Shown here one piece after another: positions 21,001 to 28,347 of a stretch of DNA of 64,000 nt. The stretch is from CAIYUC01 sp963682005 (lineage in GTDB: Bacteria; Bacteroidota; Bacteroidia; Bacteroidales; FEN-979): positions 62,001-126,000 of the forward strand of contig OY820914.1 of the NCBI GenBank assembly GCA_963682005.1, read 5' to 3'. Numbering within the stretch: position 1 is the first letter of the stretch; every line of letters starts with the position of its first letter. The notes under the pieces were generated by a model. That model had not been told where the DNA came from, searched no databases, and saw only the letters and a program-made list of their open reading frames with translations. Made by a program: the position numbers and the translations under genes.

Positions 21001-24000
21001 TCCTGACAGGTCCCGCTCTGCACAATGGCCCGGAAATACGTTGGAGCCTCTATGATTCCTATTGCAGATCCTTCAAGTAACGTAGTTGTTTCATCGATAT
21101 CAACAGCATCTGTAAATGCTGCATCGGTCGATTTCTGCCATTTGACTACATTTCCAATATTGTCAGCCAGGACAAGATCGGCAGGGTAACTGCCACTGCA
21201 GATTGACTGATCAGAGGAAACTGTACCACCCGCAGAGGGAGGATCAACAGTCAGGTCCGATCCGTTGTCATCCCCGGCACCAGTTGGGTTATTACTCACG
21301 ACCCTGATCCGGTAGCCGGTTCCTGTTGCCGTATTTGACGGGATTGTTACATCGATCAGGCCCGAGTACTGGGAGGTCAATGACCCTATCGCCACCGGTG
21401 ATGAAAAGCTTCCTGTGATATCCGACAACTGTGCCGTAAATACATTCCCGGCATTCCAGGTCCCTCCGGTAGCCGAATATGTGACTTCAGCATTGCTGCC
21501 GGCACAAAATGCAGGGCTGCTCACGGAACAGGTAATGGCCTGTCCGCCGAAAACCCCGAAGGGTGAAAAGGAAGTAATACCGGTGATCGATTGAGTATAA
21601 GGGTTTGCTCCTGAAGCTGATGAAAAGGAGGAATAAAGCCAGACACCTCCGATATAGTGCGCCACATCGCACAATGACCGGTTAAAATTCAGGCCTTCAT
21701 CTGCAGCGTTCCACTGAACAGTGACGGTGGCATTACTTCCTCCGGTGTTGCCTTCCTTGAGGGACCATGTCTTTAAAACAGCATTCGTGGTTATGGCATT
21801 TCCGATCGCAACATCGGATGAATTATAAGCTGTGCTCAAACCGTCGGTAACGCGTGCTTTGAAGTCATCTGCTGTTGAATTGGCGGTAAGTTTTATCGTA
21901 AGCGGTAAATATTCTGAGGAAAGACCGATTGGGAAGGATACATTGGTATTGGTTGGAACCCGTAGCCTGAGAGAACCTGTTCCGTTGGTCACCACATACA
22001 TGGCAGAGTTGCTGCCTGAAATGGTTGCAGATGTTCCAAACAAAAGGTCATTTGATCCGAGGGATATCTTTCCCGTTGTGAATGTCAGGGTTCCGTTGAT
22101 CGTTTGTGTGGCGGAAAGGATTACGCCGTTCGGGTTGTTTACTGTTATATTGTTGAATGTGGTTGATGAACTGCCACCGATGGTCTGTGCGGATGTTCCA
22201 TTGAAGGAAATGGTCGATGTACCGGAAGTTACAGTACTGTTATTGGTCCAGTTTCCTGTGATTGCCAGTGTGGACGAAGGCAAAGATTTTGTTCCGGAAT
22301 TATTGAAGCCGATATTGTTGTAAGTGATCGCCCTGACAATCTGTGCCCCGCTCCCATTATAATTAATTGTGCAATTATATGCACCTGTCGAGGTCGTGGC
22401 TGTCCCGGATATCGTGAAAGTCCCTGCTATGGAAGCAGTGCCGGTCGAAAAAGACTTAACGCCGGCATTTCCGAGGGTCAGGTTGTAATAACTGATCGGT
22501 CCGACAACCTGGGGACCATTCCCGTTGTAGGCAATGGTTGTGCTGTTTGTAGAGGCTTCCCCGATTGCATTATCACTTACCGTAAAATCTTTTGAAATGT
22601 TCGTCGTACCCGAGGCAAACGTTTTTGTGCCGCTGTTGCTCAGATTCAGGTTATAGTAACTCAGTGCGGCAATGTTTTGTGATCCGCTCCCGGCATAACT
22701 TACGGTCGAGGAATTTGCAATAAAGGTTCCGGTGCCGCTCCAGTTTCCATGAACGGTAATTGAGTTTGTGCCGGTTATGGTTAGCGACGCACCTGCATTA
22801 ATTGTGATATTCCTGCAAATCCCATCCTCCGATCCGATGACAGGCATATTCGGTGCACTGCCCGGGATCACCACGTCACTGGTGGATGTTGGAACTCCGC
22901 CGCACCAGTTTGATGCTGTGTTCCAGTCAGTACTAATAACTCCAAGCCAGTCACCCGTTGCAGCAACAGTGATCAATGCGGTTCCCGACCAGGCTGATGA
23001 GCAGGTTCCGCTCTGAACCTGGGCACGGTAATAGGTTGTCTGTGTCAGGTTGACAGCTGTCAGGGTTGTTGTCGTGTTTGCTATATCAGTCCAACTGGTT
23101 CCATTTACTGATGACTGCCACTTAAGCACGTTTCCGGTATTTCCTGTTAAGGTGAGCACCGTACTGTTGGATCCGCTGCATGTTGTCGTTGTCCCTGAAA
23201 CACTGCCTCCGGCTGTTGCCGGGTACACTGTAACGGCCTGGCTGGTGAAGTCCGTGCAGCCATTGGAACCCGTTACCGTCACCGAATAATTCCCGGTCGC
23301 AGTAACATTTATTGCTGCTGTTGTTGCCCCGGTCGACCAGAGATAGGAAGAACCTCCAGAAGCTGTCAGGGTTACTGATCCTCCGATGCAGAATGAAGTA
23401 GGCCCTCCAGGAGTGATCACTGCCGTAGGTTTGGAATTTACTGTCACCGTTACCTGCTGGCATGTTGTGTTGTAAGAACAGGGAGATCCATCTGAATACC
23501 GCCCGTAATAAGTAGTCGTGGCTGACGGGCTCACCGAAAGATTATTTCCGGTTCCTGCCAGAGATCCTCCGCATGATGCGGTAAACCATTGTACTGTTTC
23601 ATACGTGCCGCCACCTCCGCCGGTGAGTGTCAGAACGGCGGAAGAACCGCTGCAGATGGTTGAAGGAGTTGCGGATGCTGAGCCTGGAGGTAAGGACTGA
23701 ACACATCCGTCACCCGGTTCTCCGTCAAGAAAATCTCCGAAAGCAGTTAACCCTGTAATTTTTGTGCTTGAAAAGGATCGGTTGGCAATGTTCGTAGAAT
23801 TCCAAACTGATGATGCCCATCTTTTTACGATAAAATTGCTGACATTGGCGCCTCCGAGAATATCAGATGAAACAAAGGTAAAGGTAGCATCGAAACTTGT
23901 GAAAACTGTCCCGTTATTTGTCAGGGTCCAATAACGGTTTACAAGCTTCCCGCCGCTGATACCGGATGTCAGCCCGTTCGGATGTGAACCGGCCGTCGTG

Positions 24001-24626
24001 CTGCCGGTAATTGTCCCGCCTGTCGTCATCGAACTAAAATCAACCTGGATAGGTGCATAATTCGTGGCATCCCCAACGTAAAATATTTTTGAGGGTGAAC
24101 CAGTTCCGGTCAGTGTCCATTGCAGATTTCCATAAATGTATTTTCCGGCTCCCGCCCCCGAAACAGTTGCTGAAGAACCGAGGATAAGGGAATTAGCAGC
24201 TGTTGTGATCTTCCCATTGGTGAGGGTAAGGATACCTGTGACCGTAATATTTCTGGATAAAGAAACTCCGTTGCTGTTGCTGATGGTGAGGTTTTCAAAG
24301 GTTGTCGGGTTTGTGCCGCTGATCGTTTGTGCTGATGAACCGAGCATGGTCACTGTAGATCCGGCAGGTGTAAATGTTCCGTCATTCTGAAAATCTCCGG
24401 AAAGATTAATTTTGGCTGCTGTGCTGTTTGTGATCGTCCCACTGTTAACAATCCTGGCATTGACGACCACATTCCCGCCATTGTTGATGAAATAAGCTCC
24501 GCTTTCAATTTTTACCTGTTGCGAAAATGCCGTAAATGGAAGAATCCCTGAAATGGCAATCATGACCATGAACAACCCGATTGAGTAGCTCCGATAACCA
24601 GATACCGATTTGTAGAGATTCAGCAT
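15042..24626 (-). CDS. giant surface protein (3,194 aa), beta-strand and Ig modules with T9SS sorting domain
   Basis: Signal peptide of about 36 residues (hydrophobic IGLFMVMIAISGILPFTAFS). The body is Gly/Ser/Thr/Asn-rich and beta-strand-rich. W-L-G modules occur near 559 (GDWLGVISTDWNTASNWCGG) and 1225 (GQWLGTTSADWNDASNWCGG), with a diverged one near 2067 (TWNGSVSDRWNTLENW). Between them lie repeated TFxNLTISNxxGVxLxxxxTVxGxLTLTxGKI units and GGGGTYETVQWFxxxCGG Ig-like domains. The C-terminal cassette starts near 2780: CnaB-like, dockerin-like (about 2842-2895; VNTTDAAQVNYW, AGDVTGDVSYINATDASRIQ), cohesin-like (2969-3082) and T9SS type A tail (3110-3194; YPNPF, TIKMIISK). The gene starts 15 bp after the stop of the 601-residue protein, so the two share a transcript. 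An adhesin or matrix protein is the likely role; the binding partner is unknown. Confidence 0.92.
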   Translation of the reverse strand: MLNLYKSVSGYRSYSIGLFMVMIAISGILPFTAFSQQVKIESGAYFINNGGNVVVNARIVNSGTITNSTAAKINLSGDFQNDGTFTPAGSTVTMLGSSAQTISGTNPTTFENLTISNSNGVSLSRNITVTGILTLTNGKITTAANSLILGSSATVSGAGAGKYIYGNLQWTLTGTGSPSKIFYVGDATNYAPIQVDFSSMTTGGTITGSTTAGSHPNGLTSGISGGKLVNRYWTLTNNGTVFTSFDATFTFVSSDILGGANVSNFIVKRWASSVWNSTNIANRSFSSTKITGLTAFGDFLDGEPGDGCVQSLPPGSASATPSTICSGSSAVLTLTGGGGGTYETVQWFTASCGGSLAGTGNNLSVSPSATTTYYGRYSDGSPCSYNTTCQQVTVTVNSKPTAVITPGGPTSFCIGGSVTLTASGGSSYLWSTGATTAAINVTATGNYSVTVTGSNGCTDFTSQAVTVYPATAGGSVSGTTTTCSGSNSTVLTLTGNTGNVLKWQSSVNGTSWTDIANTTTTLTAVNLTQTTYYRAQVQSGTCSSAWSGTALITVAATGDWLGVISTDWNTASNWCGGVPTSTSDVVIPGSAPNMPVIGSEDGICRNITINAGASLTITGTNSITVHGNWSGTGTFIANSSTVSYAGSGSQNIAALSYYNLNLSNSGTKTFASGTTNISKDFTVSDNAIGEASTNSTTIAYNGNGPQVVGPISYYNLTLGNAGVKSFSTGTASIAGTFTISGTATTSTGAYNCTINYNGSGAQIVRAITYNNIGFNNSGTKSLPSSTLAITGNWTNNSTVTSGTSTISFNGTSAQTIGGSSSTTFNNITVNNPNGVILSATQTINGTLTFTTGKISLGSNDLLFGTSATISGSNSAMYVVTNGTGSLRLRVPTNTNVSFPIGLSSEYLPLTIKLTANSTADDFKARVTDGLSTAYNSSDVAIGNAITTNAVLKTWSLKEGNTGGSNATVTVQWNAADEGLNFNRSLCDVAHYIGGVWLYSSFSSASGANPYTQSITGITSFSPFGVFGGQAITCSVSSPAFCAGSNAEVTYSATGGTWNAGNVFTAQLSDITGSFSSPVAIGSLTSQYSGLIDVTIPSNTATGTGYRIRVVSNNPTGAGDDNGSDLTVDPPSAGGTVSSDQSICSGSYPADLVLADNIGNVVKWQKSTDAAFTDAVDIDETTTLLEGSAIGIIEAPTYFRAIVQSGTCQEDYSSSVLISISGIPGQWLGTTSADWNDASNWCGGVPSSLTDVIIPSDVPNMPVVGPDGGVCRDLTISSGASLTVESEAILAIAGTFSNSGLLSLAGGSEYMNTWVIIGGSVTNNPGATITSTDPYTRIMMNSGTQQIFTNNGTISSMAANFDVSNSSEEGLTLTGSGNFPFARISLLYGLVINSDKIIMGNGGTSGVVIQRGTPDAVYPAGSFDVSPVFNYGSGGLDLIYENGSVEYSTGFEIPQASHTASSVTISDAADVTMASDLVVTKELKFTSVAGTPVLRLAANTLTINGKINYATPCEIFGGDNSILIINGETSLRSITDGLKELTINARTNLTADLTVNGSLNLENGLFINGGYLTLGDGCTITRSGGRLTSAPSFSGRVNLVYSGNTSITTGYEMPADPDVLMNLTTNPGGVIQGGIPGSPVNLLTDTFDDLNNWSGNIGNYYNQFSQVSSSNAGGMPGELQYLYGIFSQTNYTSYIYRSINTAGYSSLNIHWDQLIDNYDATTDPYTVKVQCATSSSGPWTDMYSLAMTGTENVGPETGHVFDWTTNVGGTFYLRFFITGYTYGIDFWYIDNLVIDGKGPGTSSIATVNGTLDLNPGSFSIGSNTLVLNDNVSGSHAVIGGLTSNMEIGGTSSSLTIPAITNGLNNFTINRPAGVTSVNDLVVNGVLNLQSSNPTAKQGTLEMGIHTLTMGASAITTGTGDVTGIIKRTSIAANVLYSFGNQFTTVKLENGGTLPSELRVKIAIGDAPSWNPGAIQRIYEFVQAGGSNVMASVSSHYLDSELNGNAENELVYWTASMAGSDIIEWGRSNNDIGENWVALQNVNIDYWPSGFGIYTVTLGASDHPVLTWNGSVSDRWNTLENWTPVGSPSNVTNVIIPDALSTSHDPTLPALAEVRNISIENGGIVNASADCQFNVYGSEGAWINQEGVYNANTSHVSFKTANATISGTTSFYDLSIDPDASLDLEYNAYLAIAGSLVNKGIFRADNEDATIEYNGTDQEVVNPNGTPAGYHHLLFSGSGVKSLPEDPLRIHMNFTIAGTASVTAVNRMSIGGNVTIEAGASFNASDSAHTIDGNFTNNGEFDASAGRITFNGNTLQTIGGSTPSTFNDLLLNNPEGIMLANNQTVKQSLVFTNGKIFTGSSILTLSSDVTVTGAGQARYIIGNLAWNIPTGDQRRTFPVGDLLYFTPVSIGFSNVQTSGTLLAKTTGTDHPEIAVSGINAYRSINRYWTLTNSGIGFTTYDATFTFVPEDIDGGTSTSNVFIKVWDGASWSPASMGVRTSTTTQITGMTSFGDFQNGELCIHSTDPDAAGATELVICNGGSTNLSLVGGGGGSNEIIAWYKDGCGTSLVGVGNGLAVTPGTTTTYYGRYEDGSSCAFQSACKSVTITVEQASFNPVSVTAGSETICSGQGTVLTLNGGGGGTHETIRWFAGTCGGTEVGTGNDLEVFPSATTTYFGRYENEGICNSVSACASLTISVNPTPAVTWQETLVPQCITSTNYPLTGGLPSGGYYSGDGVSGAIFNASIAGAGSHPLTYTFTSDKGCSDTAINVITVNERQMISGTFHYYNSSNTPLSSDVAVQLFYHEGGFISQYDITSPDGYYEFRNLCPDLTYDVVATSSMSTDGAVNTTDAAQVNYWGVHPYAIEKVRFFAGDVTGDVSYINATDASRIQRNFVLGTEFDRPAWTFWKAGETISGNTLPELEYPNITVLPGNDITTDFYGLCTGDFNRSFDPSSTKSAGSSVALIRAGSLQVTPGQEFDLPVRIVNSSVVGAVSLIFSFPSEFAEVKDILIPGAEGHLNWAVNGGELRIGWHSEDAMALADGSEIMILRMKMSGAVKEGDSLMISLVNSPLNELADDRYERMKDAVLSAGIIRITGVGITERPFITDEISIRNYPNPFSSYTMICYSLPFDGRVSLELYNLIGQRVKTLLNDGEMAGDHRLRFDGSDLEPGVYTARIRLVNEMDEKVRTIKMIISK

Positions 24627-24641
24627 ACGTGTTTAAGGATA

Positions 24642-26447
24642 TTATTGAGCAAGGGTTACCCAGTTGAGATCCTGGATCTTCATTATATCACCGCTGGAGG
24701 TTGAAGAAACAAACAATTCGAAATAATCACCGGGAACAATGTCCGACAGGTAAACCACCGTTGAGAACTGGTATGGCTGGTTGGTTGATGAGGAAGGTGT
24801 CCGGAGGGTTGTTTCCCCATACCGGATGGTACTTACAGCATTTTTAACCACCCCGATTGAAATGGTCCTGCTTGAATTGGAACAGGAAATATTTCCCGAG
24901 ATCCACATGACTACATCTTTCGCATTTACAGGAAGGTATGTGATCCGGTTGTTGTTCGTCAGCAAGTTACAGGTGTACACCGAGGTGGATGTCCAATTGC
25001 ACTTGTACCAGCTGTTAGCCGTCGTACATGTGGTGGTTGAATTGTTGTTAAGCACATTGATCCTTGCATGCGGGCTGTTCGATTCAATTCCCAGGTTACC
25101 TTCCACAAAAGCATTTGCATCCCTTCCATCGGTTCTTGAGAAATCAAATCCCGAGATAAAAGATCCCTGGTTATTCCAGGCATTGTTTGAAATGAACATC
25201 GATGCAAAATTGGTAAAGCTCGCAGGATAATAGTAGATTCCTATATCCGTTCCGGATGTCGTATTATAAAAAGTACAATTGATGATCGACACTCCTTCGC
25301 TGGAAGCCGAAAGCAGGCTGATCCCCTTGGCGCATTCTAAATAATCACATTCGGAAACCTTCAGAGACCCTCCGGAAGCCGTACCTGCAGCAACTTCAAT
25401 CCCTGCCCCGGTGCAATTTTCAAAGTCTGTTTCGAAAACCCAGAGGTCATTGTTATTCGTCGAAACGATTCCCTTGTTAAATCCTGAGAAGCTGCAATCC
25501 TTCACCTCGTGATAAATTCCGCTGCCGGTAAACCGGATGGCATCGTTGCCTGTTCCACTGGAGGTGGTCGAAAAGGACAGCATTTTGAAATAACATTCGG
25601 AAGCGCAGCTAAATAGCGGACTTCCCGAGAACCCTGATTGCGGGGTTATGGTTGTTTCACCGTAGGAAAGTCCCTGTATTGTAAGAGGATGAGGCAGGGA
25701 TATTGTTTGTGTGGCTGCAACTGTATAGTTCCCTCCTCCAAGTCTTACCACTGTCGGGGAAGTCATATGCAGGTTTAGAAATGCAATGGCCTCGGCAATC
25801 GTGGTAAAACTTCCTGTGGCTGATACTTCCAGGAAATTGTCTGTCCTTGTTTCTTTCTCCTTTACGATCCAGTTTGTACCTGTTGCTACATAGGTCTTAC
25901 CGATCCATCGCATTAATGGTGAACTGGTAACAGCATCTATCGTCTTCCCCGATTGCGGAACAACTGTCACCAGGTTTGTATAGGTGCCTATATTTTTTAC
26001 TGAGATCTCCAGCCCGTCATCTGCACTTGTAATCACAGGAAGAGTCAGTGTTATATCACCACTGGCGAATACCATATTCTCCGTTTTCAGCAATGTCGTG
26101 CTGGCCGACTTTGATACAGTATTGAATGATTGTTTCGGATCAGCTCCTGTGATCAGCCGCACCCATTTTGAAGTTCCGTTCCAGTAATAATATCCCGGGG
26201 TAACATCACCTGTGGTTGCGGTATTATAAATCAGGAGGCTTGCCGCAGGAGCGGTTATGGGGGAGGCACTTGATGTTCCGGTCAGCGCAACCCTTGGAAC
26301 CAGCATCCCTTTGCTCGTTGAATAAACATCGAGCATTGCAGAAGCATTTGGAGAGGAATTATTGTCGTTGATCCCGATATTGTTCTGCGCCTGGATCAGG
26401 CAGCCAAAAATCAGGAAAAAAGCTAAAGTCAATTGAAAACGCTTCAT
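24642..26447 (-). CDS. secreted tail-fibre-like protein with beta-helix and C-terminal jelly-roll-like domain
   Basis: 601 residues; signal peptide 1-20 (FFLIFGCLIQAQN). The N-terminal motif GINDNNSSPNASAMLDVYST, then KGMLVPR and YYWNGTSKW, is typical of Bacteroidetes secreted proteins related to phage tail-fibre shafts. Residues about 205-440 look like a parallel beta-helix (FTTIAEAIAFLNLHM opening, then IxNCTFYN-type turns and LWVFETDFENCTGAGIEV). The last 140 residues (SWYKCNWTSTSVYTC ... VVYLSDIVPGDYFELFVSS) resemble a C1q/tail-fibre head fold. No T9SS sorting tail is present, so it is either released or held by a partner. It is the first gene of the operon with the 3,194-residue giant, and the same pairing recurs at 43563-47097. 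Confidence 0.85.
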   Translation of the reverse strand: MKRFQLTLAFFLIFGCLIQAQNNIGINDNNSSPNASAMLDVYSTSKGMLVPRVALTGTSSASPITAPAASLLIYNTATTGDVTPGYYYWNGTSKWVRLITGADPKQSFNTVSKSASTTLLKTENMVFASGDITLTLPVITSADDGLEISVKNIGTYTNLVTVVPQSGKTIDAVTSSPLMRWIGKTYVATGTNWIVKEKETRTDNFLEVSATGSFTTIAEAIAFLNLHMTSPTVVRLGGGNYTVAATQTISLPHPLTIQGLSYGETTITPQSGFSGSPLFSCASECYFKMLSFSTTSSGTGNDAIRFTGSGIYHEVKDCSFSGFNKGIVSTNNNDLWVFETDFENCTGAGIEVAAGTASGGSLKVSECDYLECAKGISLLSASSEGVSIINCTFYNTTSGTDIGIYYYPASFTNFASMFISNNAWNNQGSFISGFDFSRTDGRDANAFVEGNLGIESNSPHARINVLNNNSTTTCTTANSWYKCNWTSTSVYTCNLLTNNNRITYLPVNAKDVVMWISGNISCSNSSRTISIGVVKNAVSTIRYGETTLRTPSSSTNQPYQFSTVVYLSDIVPGDYFELFVSSTSSGDIMKIQDLNWVTLAQ

Positions 26448-26701
26448 GGCAGTTGAAATTATGTTGAATGACAGAAATGGCAGAATAACGAATTGCGATT
26501 GGCTGAACTTTTGGAATGATCAATTCCATAAAACGAAGGAGCTTTTCCCCGGCCCACTGACCTCTGTTATGTATTGGGTTTAACTTTTTCATTGAGCCTT
26601 TACCTGAATTGTCTTTCAAAATGCTTAAAATGAAATTGTTATGTACATGGGAAAACAATGATTCCTGATTCCTGATAGGTGCAATTTTATTGTTATGGTG
26701 C

Positions 26702-26731
26702 CAAAAGTAACACTTGTTTTTGATTTCACAA
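26702..26731 (-). promoter_or_regulatory. Bacteroidetes-type promoter for the 9164-26447 operon
   Basis: Minus strand TTG (26731-26729), exactly 19 bp, then TACTTTTG (26709-26702). Both boxes and the spacing fit the Bacteroidetes consensus. The predicted leader to the ATG at 26447 is about 250 nt, unusually long. Confidence 0.6.
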
Positions 26732-27278
26732 TACTTTTTTTCCGGAAAACCGGAATAATTTTTTCATATTTAAATTTATAAGTATTTTATTATTAAACAT
26801 ATGATAAAAATTTATGGCGTGCAATTTCTCAATGTTGAAAGGATAAGAACGTCTGAAAATAATTCTTAAGCCGGATGAATAACCTATTAGGGTCGATAAT
26901 AATGAGCATGTCTTTAACAAGTATACCAATTGATTGATTTCAAATTTTTTACAAGACAGGCTGTATGACAACATAATTGATGTATTTAGGATATCCTGGG
27001 GGTTTCTTTGAGAAAAATCCGGTTCACATAACATGAAATGATTACTGGTCATTTGCACTGCATCTGATAGATTTATTTGAGTGGCCTTTTTCATTTCCCC
27101 GGTTATCCTGGTATCCAATTTTCAGGAAATAAAATTATACCGTATGGATCAAGAAAATCCTGATACTGTATCAGTCGGGAATGAATGGTAAATGAACAGG
27201 AGATTTTACTAAATGAACCCGAAATGGATCTGAAACACGGGCCAGAAATGAGACAGGAATCTGACCAATCGTTTGCGC
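26732..27278. other. AT-rich intergenic region, no supported gene
   Basis: About 550 bp between the LytTR regulator stop (27279) and the operon promoter. A 130-codon open frame at 26726-27118 has no recognisable domain and is Asn/Phe/Ile/Leu-rich as expected of AT-rich spacer, so I do not call it. A short inverted repeat CAATCGT/ACGATTG (27266-27287) spans the regulator's stop codon but lacks a T-tract. Confidence 0.6.
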
Positions 27279-28046
27279 CTACGATTGATTGAAACAGGAA
27301 AGAAAATCATCCCGGAACGAGTCCCCGCAACTGGCAGATTGCTCTTCCGTAAGTTTGATCGTACCCTGGCGGGAAAAGGATTTAACATGGTCAAGGTTAA
27401 CAATGTATGACCGGTGTGTCCGGATAAAACTTTTATGGTTTTTCAGGTAGGCCTCAAACTCCCTGAGAATTTTGCAATAGGTCAGTTTCCTGTTATTCAC
27501 AAGAAAAATATCGGTATAGTTTCCGTTTGCTTCCAGTTTAATGACCTCCAGGGTTTCCAGTACCAGGAAACCATTTGAGTCTGAGAGAATAACTTTGTCA
27601 GGATCGGAGATCTGCCGGCGGAAGCCTTCAATTTTATTCCTGTATCGGTCATTAACGGTTACATGAGGGATTGATCTTACCGCATTGACCAGTTCATCCA
27701 CATTGATTGGCTTCAGAAGAAAATCAATGGCATGGAATTTTATTGCCTGGTAAGCATACTGCTGATTTCCGGTCACAAAAATGATCTTGAAGTTCACCGG
27801 ATGAAAATAGTTCAGAATATCGAAACCTGATCCGTCAGGCAGTTCAATATCCAGAAAAACAAGGTCGGGAGAATTTTCTTCGATCAGCTTGATGGCTTCT
27901 TCCTTTCCTTCAGTGATCCCCAGGATGGTAACATTATGGCAGTACTGATCGAGTGCACTCTTCAACACACGCTGATCAATCCTGTTATCTTCTACAATGA
28001 TGGTCCTGATTTCGTGCATACCCTTGATTAAAGACCCGTGTAACAA
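27279..28046 (-). CDS. LytTR-family response regulator
   Basis: 255 residues as drawn from ATG 28046. Residue 10 is also Met (28019) and starts MHEIRTIIVEDN, closer to the usual family start, so the true protein may be 246 residues. Receiver: E19/D20, phospho-acceptor D66 (LVFLDIELPDGSG), T92, K112 (FLLKPIN). The LytTR DNA-binding domain spans about 151-250 (VIKLEANGNYTDIFL, FIRTHRSYIVNLDHVKSF). LytTR regulators bind direct repeats of about 9 bp and often control surface or extracellular products. No kinase is adjacent. In Bacteroidetes the partner is often a LytS/YehU-like membrane kinase elsewhere. It stands alone between two giant surface-protein transcription units, with minisatellites 145-200 bp upstream. 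Confidence 0.92.
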   Translation of the reverse strand: MLHGSLIKGMHEIRTIIVEDNRIDQRVLKSALDQYCHNVTILGITEGKEEAIKLIEENSPDLVFLDIELPDGSGFDILNYFHPVNFKIIFVTGNQQYAYQAIKFHAIDFLLKPINVDELVNAVRSIPHVTVNDRYRNKIEGFRRQISDPDKVILSDSNGFLVLETLEVIKLEANGNYTDIFLVNNRKLTYCKILREFEAYLKNHKSFIRTHRSYIVNLDHVKSFSRQGTIKLTEEQSASCGDSFRDDFLSCFNQS

Positions 28047-28122
28047 TATGTTTGCAGGTTTTTAATGAATTGTAAAGATAAGAAAAGAATTTCTTAATCC
28101 GCTTTGGATTGGAAAAAAATCT

Positions 28123-28243
28123 GTATGCCGGTAGTCAGAGGTCGGTAGTCGGAGGTCGGAAGATGCAGGATAGAGGATGGAGGATAGATATTTTAGATTT
28201 TAGATTTTAGATTTTGGATTTTGGATTTTGGATTTTGGATTTG
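28123..28243. repeat. composite minisatellite: 8-bp then 7-bp tandem units
   Basis: Imperfect GGTCGGAG and GAGGATAG octamers (about 28123-28190) run into seven heptads, TTTAGAT x3 then TTTGGAT x4 (28192-28240). The same order of units occurs at 43311-43475, and the octamer part again at 42100-42157. It is noncoding: TAG stops occur in every frame of the TTTAGAT part. It lies upstream of the LytTR regulator and downstream of the giant gene ending at 28346. Confidence 0.8.
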
Positions 28244-28272
28244 TCAGTTGGAGGATAAATAAAGTATAATGG

Positions 28273-28318
28273 AAAAAAGGGAATGGAGAATAGAATAACT
28301 TCTCTATTCCCCATTCCC
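28273..28318 (-). terminator. rho-independent terminator of the 4,407-aa gene
   Basis: Arms GGGAATGGAGAATAGA (28279-28294) and TCTATTCCCCATTCCC (28303-28318), one mismatch in 16, loop 8 nt. On the minus strand it is followed by six T residues (28278-28273). The same hairpin is found at 43489-43535. Confidence 0.75.
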
Positions 28319-28347
28319 TATTGCCTGTTGCCTATTGCCTATTGCCT
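28315..28347. repeat. ATTGCCT heptad repeat abutting the stop codon
   Basis: Tandem ATTGCCT/GTTGCCT heptads run from the terminator arm to the stop codon of the giant gene (TAG, minus strand of CTA at 28346-28348). Matching runs abut the 3' ends of the genes at 42389 and 43563. Confidence 0.75.

Noticed and set aside
26726..27118. 130-codon minus-strand open frame
   Set aside because: AT-rich spacer with no domain, and it overlaps the promoter region of the next operon.
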